A stretch of 64,000 bases of DNA from Clostridium sp. CM027. Its GTDB lineage: Bacteria; Bacillota; Clostridia; Clostridiales; Clostridiaceae. The notes under the pieces are model-generated. The model made no database searches and was not told where the DNA came from. It worked only from the letters and a program-made list of their open reading frames with translations. Shown piece after piece: positions 8,698 to 15,810 of this stretch; positions within the stretch are counted from its first letter, which is position 1, and the number at the start of each line of letters is the position of its first letter. A program made the position numbers and the translations under genes. Location: contig NZ_CP077725.1 in NCBI RefSeq assembly GCF_024730565.1, positions 806,001-870,000 on the forward strand, given 5' to 3'.

Positions 8698-9111
8698 CTA
8701 AACTTCTCCCTCTACTAGTTGTTTAAAATTTATACTTTCTAATTCCGCATTTAAATTCTTTTGTACTTTTGTCATAGCTCTATGCACAATGCATTCACCA
8801 CTTCTATTCAAATTACAAAAGCTTGGTTCAATTACGCATCTATTAACACATATTGGACCATCTATTGCTTCTATAACACCTTTTAATGTTATTTGTTCTG
8901 GCAATTTGTTTATAGCATAGCCTCCCTTGACTCCCCTATAAGATTTTAGAATGTTTGCTTGTATAAGCTTTCCTAAAAGTTTTAAAAGAAATCTTAGCGG
9001 TATACCTTCTTTTTCTGAAATTACTTTTGCCTCTATCTTTTCACCATAGCCTAATTTGCATAAGTAAATTACTACTCTAAGAGCGTAATCTGCTTCTTGT
9101 GTTATTTTCAT
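8698..9111 (-). CDS. Rrf2-family regulator with Fe-S type cysteines
   Basis: 137 residues. Winged helix-turn-helix at about 1-75 with the Rrf2 hallmark start (MKITQEADYALR) and SYRGVKGGY wing. A Cys-rich stretch carries C88, C92, C99 and C107, as expected for IscR/NsrR-like members that bind an iron-sulfur cluster and respond to oxygen, NO or Fe-S status. It is convergent with the flavodiiron operon. Its own promoter (TTGACA-17-TAAGAT) carries an inverted repeat just after the -10 that recurs in the flavodiiron operon promoter, suggesting autoregulation plus control of that operon. The exact ligand and signal cannot be read from sequence. GGGAG lies before the ATG. Confidence 0.88.
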   Translation of the reverse strand: MKITQEADYALRVVIYLCKLGYGEKIEAKVISEKEGIPLRFLLKLLGKLIQANILKSYRGVKGGYAINKLPEQITLKGVIEAIDGPICVNRCVIEPSFCNLNRSGECIVHRAMTKVQKNLNAELESINFKQLVEGEV

Positions 9112-9132
9112 ATTATATTTCTCCCTAAAGTA

Positions 9133-9147
9133 TATACATTTGGTATA
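9133..9147. promoter_or_regulatory. Candidate Rrf2 operator in its own promoter
   Basis: On the minus strand TATAC-CAAAT-GTATA begins 5 bases after the -10 box (9153-9158). The same half-sites at the same offset occur in the promoter of the flavodiiron operon at 5187-5203. Confidence 0.5.
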
Positions 9148-9152
9148 GTTTC

Positions 9153-9181
9153 ATCTTAAAACGTTTACCCTATTTTGTCAA
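9153..9181 (-). promoter_or_regulatory. Sigma-A promoter of the Rrf2 gene
   Basis: Minus-strand TTGACA (9176-9181), a 17-base spacer, and TAAGAT (9153-9158). The -35 is consensus. It lies about 40-70 bases upstream of the ATG at 9111. Confidence 0.75.
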
Positions 9182-9313
9182 TAGTTTTTGATGTTTTTCA
9201 TACTAATTAGGTTTCAGAGTAGCATTGTTATAAATATTATACCATTTATATAAAATATTATGATATTATATAAATAAAAAGTGTTATCTGCACACAGCAG
9301 GGTAGGAGATATT

Positions 9314-10075
9314 ATGAAAAATAAGGGCAATGTTTATGTAGTTTTAGGTGTATTATGTGAAGTCTATTTTATAGGAACTATAATATTTGGCGGGAGAGTA
9401 ACTTTTGCAGAATTTTATCTAGGCCTCGGAGTATTATTAATATCACTAGGATTAATTAAACGGAAAAGTAAACGGGAATATATTTTAATAAAACCAGGAA
9501 AGATTAGAACAGCGATAAAAATATGCTTTTTTATGGGACTAGCTTCTTTTGTATTTATTGAAGGGTGCATAATTCAATCAGCTATATCAAAGCATAGAGA
9601 AAAAACAGATTATCTAGTTATTTTAGGGGCTGGTATTAGAGGAGAAGTTCCTTCAACGGCACTTTATCAAAGGCTTTATGCCAGTTTAGAATATATTAAA
9701 TTAAATCCTAATGTTAAGGTAGTGGTTTCAGGTGGAATAGGTCCTAGTGAAACTATTACGGAAGCAGCGGCTATGAAAAGATTTTTAATAAAGCACGGAG
9801 TGGCAAAAGAACAGATAATACAGGAGGAAAAGTCAACCGATACTTTAGAAAACTTTAAATTTACAGCAGCGCTTTTAAAAGGATTAGATAAAAAAGAAAA
9901 TATAGAAGCAACTATTGTTACAAATAATTTCCATATGTTTAGAGCTAAGTTCTTAGCAGAAAGGCAGGGGTTAAAAGTATATGGGTATCCTGCCCCACTT
10001 CATCCAATTCTAGTGCCTACTTGTTTTGTTCGGGAATATTTAGCAGTAATAAATTCATTTATTTTTGATAGATAA
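9314..10075 (+). CDS. DUF218 (YdcF/SanA-like) membrane protein
   Basis: 253 residues from the ATG at 9314, which has GGAG five bases upstream; an upstream start at 9281 has no ribosome site. Two or three N-terminal membrane segments (about 5-50 and 70-90) precede a DUF218 domain starting YLVILGAGIRG and containing VVSGGIGPSETITEAAAMKRFL and DTLENF, the usual conserved blocks. Members of this family act on envelope physiology (ElyC/SanA), but their chemistry is poorly defined. It is followed by a separately translated DUF1287 gene on the same strand. Confidence 0.82.
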   Translation: MKNKGNVYVVLGVLCEVYFIGTIIFGGRVTFAEFYLGLGVLLISLGLIKRKSKREYILIKPGKIRTAIKICFFMGLASFVFIEGCIIQSAISKHREKTDYLVILGAGIRGEVPSTALYQRLYASLEYIKLNPNVKVVVSGGIGPSETITEAAAMKRFLIKHGVAKEQIIQEEKSTDTLENFKFTAALLKGLDKKENIEATIVTNNFHMFRAKFLAERQGLKVYGYPAPLHPILVPTCFVREYLAVINSFIFDR

Positions 10076-10159
10076 TTATGGGCTAAGAATTTTTAAATCT
10101 TTTTTTCTTTAAAGATAATTTTAATGTCATAATTGTAAACTAGATGGGGTGGTGACAAA

Positions 10160-10846
10160 GTGAAAAAAAAATTTGTTGTAATTTTAATAATGATTTTTTT
10201 AATCTTAACTTGTGCTTATATATATTCACCTTTTAAATCCATCATTAATGAATATGTTTTTAGCATCTTTAAACCCAAATTTATAGTATCTGAAAATTTT
10301 TCGAAAATTGATAACAATAAAAACGGAGTAGCAGATGCACTAGATATAGTTAATGGTGCTAATAATGAAGTTCTTAATAAAACAAAATATATAAGTAATT
10401 ATTATAATGGTGGCTATCCACCTGAAAAAGAAGGGGTATGTACCGACGTAATTTGGCGAGGTTTTAAAACTGCTAACATTAATTTAAAAGACCTTATTGA
10501 TGAGGACATAAAAAGCAATATTAAACTTTATCCTAGAGTAGATGAAAAGCCAGACCCTAATATTGATTTCAGACGAGTGCCCAATCAAGATATATTTTTT
10601 AGTAGGCACGCTCAAAGTTTAACCACCGAAGTTAAATCTAGGAATGCTGAAAATTTAAAAGAATGGCAACCTGGTGATATTGTGGTATTTACTAAGGGTT
10701 ATGAACATATTGGTATTATTTCTAATAAAAGAGATAAAAATGGTATTCCTTATGTCATTCATAATACCAAACCTCATGCTAGTATACTGAAACTTTCTTA
10801 CTTTACATCTCCTATACACGGTCATTATAGATGGAAATTTGATTAA
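10160..10846 (+). CDS. DUF1287 (NlpC/P60-like) membrane-anchored protein
   Basis: 228 residues, starting at GTG (10160) with GGTGGTGA just upstream. The N-terminus is a membrane anchor or uncleaved signal (about 4-22). The DUF1287 body has the conserved GVCTDVIWRGF block with a candidate catalytic Cys, DFRRVPNQ, WQPGDIVVF, an EHIGIIS block with the likely His, and VIHNT. The DUF1287 family is predicted to have a papain-like NlpC/P60 fold, so a role on cell-wall peptide bonds is possible (inference). It follows the DUF218 gene by 84 bases. Confidence 0.78.
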   Translation: MKKKFVVILIMIFLILTCAYIYSPFKSIINEYVFSIFKPKFIVSENFSKIDNNKNGVADALDIVNGANNEVLNKTKYISNYYNGGYPPEKEGVCTDVIWRGFKTANINLKDLIDEDIKSNIKLYPRVDEKPDPNIDFRRVPNQDIFFSRHAQSLTTEVKSRNAENLKEWQPGDIVVFTKGYEHIGIISNKRDKNGIPYVIHNTKPHASILKLSYFTSPIHGHYRWKFD

Positions 10847-10862
10847 ATAATTTATATTAAAA

Positions 10863-11807
10863 TTAAGTATACTGATTTAAAATTATATTTAGTTTCCCTT
10901 TTATGCATGCAATTAACTCAAAAGGTTTTTTGATAATTGCATGTTTACTATATGTAATAAAGTAATCAGAAAAAAAATCAATATCATGTTTTGAGATATT
11001 CCCATTCAAAAATCCTGAACCATCTTCTTGTTTATTCAACTCAATATTTGGCCATTTTGCAGATTGATATTTTTCTACACCTTTATTAGTTAACTCCACA
11101 TATAATTCAAATGTTTCTTTAGTATCATTAAGGATTGAAAAACGGTTCTTTAAATTAATATTAGACAAGTCAATAGTATCAGTGTTTTCATCAAGTTTTA
11201 CAGACTTTATACGGTCACACCTAAAGACTCGATAATCTTTAGTTAAAAAGCAATAAGATGGACAATACCACATTCCTTCATTTGCATATATACCAATTGG
11301 TTGAATACTTCTATTGCTGATTTTCTCATTTGTCACATAGTTAATTATAATAACATCCTGCTTTATTGATGCATCTAATAATTGTCTTAAAAATGGAATT
11401 TCCTCTTGTTGATGTACTGACAAAAAATCAACACGGTCTTTTATTCTATCTATCGTATCTCTAATATCTCCAGAAAGATTTAAATAAAACTTCTTTTTTA
11501 TTGATTCATACTCACCGTCAAATGGGAGAGAAATATAATGTCTTAATGCATGAATAGCAAAGAATATAGAGATAGCCTCATCATCAGTAAATGTGATGGC
11601 AGGAAGAATTCGTTCATTTAAGACTTGATAGCCCCCATGCGGACCTACTTCTGAATACAATGGTACACCCATTTCGCCTAATTCTTGCAAATCTCTCAAA
11701 ATGGTTCTTTTAGAAACCCCAAATTCTTGTGCTAATTCCCGAACCGTAAATCTCTTCTTTCGATTGACCATCATAATCATTTCATTTAATCTTTTTGCTT
11801 TAGACAT
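10863..11807 (-). CDS. YafY-type transcriptional regulator (HTH + WYL)
   Basis: 314 residues. N-terminal helix-turn-helix at about 1-60 (FTVRELAQEFGVSKRTILRDLQEL), then a WYL domain (about 140-225, with GMWYCPSYCFLTKDYRVFRCDRI) that usually binds a small ligand. GGGAGGCG precedes the ATG. It is divergent from the VOC protein gene across 151 bases that contain overlapping palindromes (11825-11844), so it probably represses itself and perhaps the VOC gene. The ligand is unknown. Confidence 0.88.
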   Translation of the reverse strand: MSKAKRLNEMIMMVNRKKRFTVRELAQEFGVSKRTILRDLQELGEMGVPLYSEVGPHGGYQVLNERILPAITFTDDEAISIFFAIHALRHYISLPFDGEYESIKKKFYLNLSGDIRDTIDRIKDRVDFLSVHQQEEIPFLRQLLDASIKQDVIIINYVTNEKISNRSIQPIGIYANEGMWYCPSYCFLTKDYRVFRCDRIKSVKLDENTDTIDLSNINLKNRFSILNDTKETFELYVELTNKGVEKYQSAKWPNIELNKQEDGSGFLNGNISKHDIDFFSDYFITYSKHAIIKKPFELIACIKGKLNIILNQYT

Positions 11808-11824
11808 ATACGCCTCCCAAAAAT

Positions 11825-11844
11825 AACTATGACATAGTTTGTCA
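11825..11844. promoter_or_regulatory. Overlapping palindromes between divergent genes
   Basis: AACTATG-A-CATAGTT (11825-11839) overlaps TGACA-TAGTT-TGTCA (11830-11844). Both are perfect inverted repeats, 18-37 bases upstream of the regulator start. Most likely the operator of the WYL regulator. Confidence 0.55.
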
Positions 11845-11958
11845 CCATTATAATATATAATAATAAATAGAGCAATGAATAAGGATATTTGCTTTTGTAG
11901 AGACTAAATTTGAATTATATTAAATCCTTATAAAAATTTACAAAGGAGCTGTTTAATT

Positions 11959-12384
11959 ATGTCATTAAAAGTCAGCCCTTTTATTCAGATAATGGATGGA
12001 AGAGCAAAAGAAGCAATTGAATATTATCAAGAGGTTTTAAATGCTAAAGTTCTTTTTATGCAAACTATAGGTCAAGGTCCCAAAGATGAGGTGTCAAAGT
12101 TTGAAAAGAATCAATTAGATCTTGTCGCACACTCAGTATTAAAAATTGGTGAAAATAAAATTATGGTTGCTGATATTTTCCCTGGTGTTCCTTTTCAGAA
12201 GGGAAATCAAATCTCAATATGTATCACAAGCGATGACATTTCAATAACCAAACAATTTTATGAGAAATTGAAGGAAGATGGTAAAATCCTTATTGAACTT
12301 AATGAAATTTACTTTAGCCCTGCTTATGGAATGGTCACTGATAAGTTTGGAGTTACTTTTCAGATTTTTACTGCTAGAAAATAA
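11959..12384 (+). CDS. VOC-family protein (PhnB-like glyoxalase fold)
   Basis: 141 residues beginning with the pattern SPFIQIMDGRAKEAIEYYQEV, then LVAHSVLKIGENKIMVADIFP and YGMVTDKFGVTFQIF, typical of PhnB/YjdN-like VOC proteins. These are cytoplasmic and often linked to drug or electrophile resistance, but the substrate is undefined. AAAGGAGCTG precedes the ATG. It is transcribed away from the WYL regulator and followed by a hairpin terminator. Confidence 0.85.
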   Translation: MSLKVSPFIQIMDGRAKEAIEYYQEVLNAKVLFMQTIGQGPKDEVSKFEKNQLDLVAHSVLKIGENKIMVADIFPGVPFQKGNQISICITSDDISITKQFYEKLKEDGKILIELNEIYFSPAYGMVTDKFGVTFQIFTARK

Positions 12385-12403
12385 ACAAAATTAGAACTAC
12401 AAG

Positions 12404-12437
12404 AAACACATAGTGGAAAATTTTCTATGTGTTTTCT
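12404..12437 (+). terminator. Terminator after VOC gene
   Basis: AAACACATAG (12404-12413) pairs with CTATGTGTTT (12425-12434), followed by TCTT. An 11-base A/T loop lies between. Confidence 0.7.
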
Positions 12438-12485
12438 TATTTATTAGCTTGGGGAACTTGTATCATTATCTATATTCACCAATAA

Positions 12486-12507
12486 GCCCCACTTATAAAG
12501 TGGAGGC
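12486..12507 (-). terminator. Hairpin after small membrane protein gene
   Basis: GCCCCACTT-ATA-AAGTGGAGGC with one asymmetric bulge, lying just past the minus-strand stop at 12512 and followed on that strand by a short TTATT. A weak terminator. Confidence 0.45.
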
Positions 12508-12511
12508 TAGT

Positions 12512-12814
12512 TCATGGTCCAAAAATTAAAGTTCCTAAAGTCCAATATAAAAACGGTAGTGTTATTAATATAATATTGAAAATAATACTATATTTTGCAA
12601 GTTTATTACGTATAATCGCCATTGACAAAACACCAAATAACATCCCTATTGGACAGATTAAAGGCGTCAACAATAAAGGCATCCCTTCTAATTTTTGATA
12701 TGGAGTTATCTCAAAGAACCAATTCAGTATAAACATAAAATTAATTAAAGGTATTGTAAAAGAAATAATAACTAACATATTTCCAATGTTTTTAGTTGAA
12801 ATTTTACCCTTCAT
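12512..12814 (-). CDS. Small membrane protein, function unknown
   Basis: 100 residues with three or four hydrophobic stretches (about 10-32, 45-68 and 74-96) and few charged residues. GGGGAGG lies just before the ATG. I recognise no family. It lies between the VOC gene and a two-component kinase, on the same strand as the kinase but after its end, so it may be read through from that operon or have its own promoter. Confidence 0.6.
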   Translation of the reverse strand: MKGKISTKNIGNMLVIISFTIPLINFMFILNWFFEITPYQKLEGMPLLLTPLICPIGMLFGVLSMAIIRNKLAKYSIIFNIILITLPFLYWTLGTLIFGP

Positions 12815-12885
12815 ATTCCTCCCCTCCTCATACAGTTACAATTTTAATGTACACTATCTAACAAATACATCTTAACCCATACCAC

Positions 12886-14274
12886 TTATATTGGTATTCC
12901 AAAGCAAATAATAGTCCCATTCAATGAAGATTCAACGCAATTTATAAAGCCACCATGAGCCTCAACAATATACTTAGAAATGGAGAGACCAAGGCCGGAT
13001 CCTGGAATATTTTGATTTCTGCATTTCTCGGCTCTATAGAATTTATTAAATATATAAGGAATATCAGCCGAAGAAATTCCCATTCCTGTATCTTTTATGT
13101 ATACATTAAGATACCTACCAGTGTTTTCAAAATATATTGAAATGGATCCATCTTCTCTTGAATACTTTATACTATTTGAAACTAAATTGTACATTACTTG
13201 AGAAAGTCTTTTCTTATCACCATTTAACAAAAGGTTAGGTATTTTATCTGGGAAAATAAAATGAATTTCCTTACTGGTTATCTCTACAGATAAATCATCT
13301 AATATATCCTTAAAGAAATCGCCACAGTAGAACTCAACTAATGATATGTTCATTTTGTTAAGCTCTGCCTTTGAATGCTCTAGTATATCCTCTAGAAGCT
13401 TAGATAACATTTTTACTCTGTTTAATATTATTATACAATAATTTTCAATACCCGCCTTATCTTTAACAATGCCATCCTTAATCCCTGACGCATATCCATG
13501 GATGGCAGTTAGAGGGGTTTTAATATCATGAGATAAGCAAGCTAAAAGCTCCTTTTCACTTACCTTTATTGATATTTCCTTTTCCTTTGAAGATTTAAGT
13601 TCATCTCTCATAGCTTCGAAATCGTGGCAAAAAACACCCATTTCTGTATCATAATCATAATGAATTTCATATGTGAAATCACCCTTTAAAATTCTCCGCG
13701 CACTTTCATTAAGAGAATCTAAGGGCAATAAAATATCCTTTTTCAATAAAATATAAGTGAGGATTATTAGTATAATTATTGCAGATAAAGAGATGATAAT
13801 AGGTAATACATCTCTAAAGGTAACTAGCTTGGGTGAAGTAGATAAAAAATCCTCCTTAGGAATTAAAAATATTGCTGTGCCAACTTGTTTACTATTTATA
13901 ATTAGTGGGATAGTATATTTAATTAGTCCCGGATGCTGCATCGAAGCTTTATTATCATATTCCATAAATTCATTTAAATCAGCTACAGCATCTTTTTTAT
14001 AAATACTTATAGAAGAGTACAAAACCTTTCCATTTAAATCTATAACAGCATAGGGAAAATCACTTTTCAAAGAAAATTCAGAATTATTACTCACTAATGC
14101 TTCTTCTACACTTATTTTTATAGAACTTGTTAAAAGTCTGCCCTTATTAACTGTAGGATAAAAGCTGTTTTTATTATATATAAGATTTGTTGAATAAATA
14201 ATTACAAAGGCTACTAATACAATTACAGATAAAGTGAAAACTTTAACTTTCAAAGCTATGCTTTGCTTATTCAT
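12886..14274 (-). CDS. Sensor histidine kinase with HAMP domain
   Basis: 462 residues. Transmembrane helices at about 11-29 and 157-177 bracket an extracellular sensor of about 125 residues. A HAMP region (about 180-235), H-box LSHDIKTPLTA (His249), N-box and G-box (DTGMGIS, GSGLGLSISK) follow. Its ATG overlaps the end of the response regulator gene by 8 bases, so the pair is translationally coupled. It is the last gene of a permease-ATPase-regulator-kinase operon. The signal is unknown; the FtsX transporter upstream suggests envelope stress. Confidence 0.92.
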   Translation of the reverse strand: MNKQSIALKVKVFTLSVIVLVAFVIIYSTNLIYNKNSFYPTVNKGRLLTSSIKISVEEALVSNNSEFSLKSDFPYAVIDLNGKVLYSSISIYKKDAVADLNEFMEYDNKASMQHPGLIKYTIPLIINSKQVGTAIFLIPKEDFLSTSPKLVTFRDVLPIIISLSAIIILIILTYILLKKDILLPLDSLNESARRILKGDFTYEIHYDYDTEMGVFCHDFEAMRDELKSSKEKEISIKVSEKELLACLSHDIKTPLTAIHGYASGIKDGIVKDKAGIENYCIIILNRVKMLSKLLEDILEHSKAELNKMNISLVEFYCGDFFKDILDDLSVEITSKEIHFIFPDKIPNLLLNGDKKRLSQVMYNLVSNSIKYSREDGSISIYFENTGRYLNVYIKDTGMGISSADIPYIFNKFYRAEKCRNQNIPGSGLGLSISKYIVEAHGGFINCVESSLNGTIICFGIPI

Positions 14275-14989
14275 CTATTGCTTCCTCCCATTTGTAACCA
14301 ACTCCCCAAACAGTTTTAATGTAATTTATATTGTGCAGAGAAAATTTCTCGCGAATTCGATTTACATAAACAGCAACTGTATTTAAATCTCCAAAGTCGC
14401 TAAGTCCCCAAATATTATCATAAAGCTGCTGCTTAGAGAATACTTGGCATGGATAATCGGATAAAAAGTCTACTATTTCAAATTCTCTGGATGTTAAGTG
14501 AATCTCTTTTCCCTTAAAGGTTACTTTATAGCTTTTACTATCTATAGCTAACTTACCAAACTCTTTTATTTCAGAATCATACTTTTTAGAAGGATAAGAA
14601 TCCTTTAATGGAATTGAAAAAGTTTTATATCTCCGCAGATGTGCTTTTATTCTAGCTATTATCTCCATGGGAGAAAAAGGTTTAGTTATATAATCGTCAG
14701 CGCCAACTCCCAGGGATAATATCTTATCAATATCCCCACTTTTAGCAGAAAGCATTATTATGGGTACTCGCGAGGTGGTCCTAATAATTCTGCAGATTTC
14801 TATGCCATCCACCTCAGGAAGCATTATATCTAAAACAACAATATCCGGATTAAAAGAATTAAACGCGACAAGAGCTTTTCCTCCATTATCACAATAATCA
14901 ACTATAAACCCTTCACTATTAAAATAATCTTTTAATATATTTCTGATATCTATATCATCTTCAATGATAAGAATTTTTTCATTTGCCAT
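14267..14989 (-). CDS. OmpR-family response regulator
   Basis: 240 residues. Receiver with D11/D12, phosphoacceptor Asp54 (VVLDIMLPEVDG) and Lys in TKPFSP, then a winged helix ending GVGYKWEE. GGAGGG lies 5 bases before the ATG. It follows the ABC ATPase by 58 bases and overlaps the kinase gene, so it should control the transporter encoded in the same operon. Confidence 0.92.
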   Translation of the reverse strand: MANEKILIIEDDIDIRNILKDYFNSEGFIVDYCDNGGKALVAFNSFNPDIVVLDIMLPEVDGIEICRIIRTTSRVPIIMLSAKSGDIDKILSLGVGADDYITKPFSPMEIIARIKAHLRRYKTFSIPLKDSYPSKKYDSEIKEFGKLAIDSKSYKVTFKGKEIHLTSREFEIVDFLSDYPCQVFSKQQLYDNIWGLSDFGDLNTVAVYVNRIREKFSLHNINYIKTVWGVGYKWEEAIDE

Positions 14990-15047
14990 AATTACCCTCC
15001 AAATGCTTTATAATTACATTTTACCATAAAAATATAAAAAAGAGAGT

Positions 15048-15806
15048 TTACCACCCTCTTTCTTTCAAAAATTCAAATATTAAAACCTCTCTATTTCCAT
15101 CGTCTGATTTAAAGAATTTATCTAAATCAAGTTCTCCATCTATTCTACCATCCTTTAAATATATTAATCTGGAAGCACGAGCAGCAGCCTTTAAATCATG
15201 AGTGACCATAACTACTGTTTGACCATTATTATTTAAGTCCGACAATATGTCTAGAACCTCTTCTCCCGCAGTGGAGTTAAGTGCTCCTGTGGGCTCGTCT
15301 CCAAATAGTATTTTAGGGGATGTGATTATAGCTCTTGCCACTGCTGCTCTTTGTTGCATACCACCAGAAATTTCTGAGGGGTATTTTTCCTTAGCATCTT
15401 TTATACTCAGGGTTTCAAGAAGCTTTAAGGTTTTCTCATTGACTTCTTTTTTATTTTTATTTACTCCATAACCACAATAAGCTATGTTTTCAAAAACCGT
15501 TATATCAGGTAATAGATTTATACTTTGAAATACAAAGGAAATGTCTTTTTTTCTAATTAATGAAAGTTCATTCTCTTTCATTGATGTAATATCCTTCCCT
15601 AAGATATTAACGCTGCCACTAGTGGGTGAGTCCATACCACTTAAAGTATATAATAATGTAGATTTACCAGAGCCTGAGCTTCCCATAATTACAGTAAAGT
15701 CCCCTTCATAGATGTCTAAACTTAAATTTTTTATCACATTTAGCGCAGTTTTACCTGTGACAAATGATTTGCAAAGATTATTAGCTTTTATAACTGATTT
15801 TTTCAT
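15048..15806 (-). CDS. ABC transporter ATPase, MacB/LolD type
   Basis: 252 residues from the ATG at 15806. A TTG three bases upstream is also in frame, but GGAGGAG is better spaced for the ATG. Walker A GSSGSGKST (42-50), signature SGGMQQRAAVARA and Walker B with GDEPTGALN place it in the MacB/LolD/BceA group that works with FtsX-type permeases. Its ribosome site lies inside the last codons of the permease gene, five bases away, showing coupling. ATP hydrolysis here drives mechanical work on a periplasm-side or outer-leaflet substrate rather than classical transport (family knowledge). Confidence 0.92.
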   Translation of the reverse strand: MKKSVIKANNLCKSFVTGKTALNVIKNLSLDIYEGDFTVIMGSSGSGKSTLLYTLSGMDSPTSGSVNILGKDITSMKENELSLIRKKDISFVFQSINLLPDITVFENIAYCGYGVNKNKKEVNEKTLKLLETLSIKDAKEKYPSEISGGMQQRAAVARAIITSPKILFGDEPTGALNSTAGEEVLDILSDLNNNGQTVVMVTHDLKAAARASRLIYLKDGRIDGELDLDKFFKSDDGNREVLIFEFLKERGW

Positions 15807-15810
15807 CAAA

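Noticed and set aside
12486-12507. CCCACTTATAAAGTGG hairpin similar to the inner hairpin of the palindromic repeat
   Set aside because: The flanking terminal sequences of the repeat are missing, so a plain terminator is the simpler reading.
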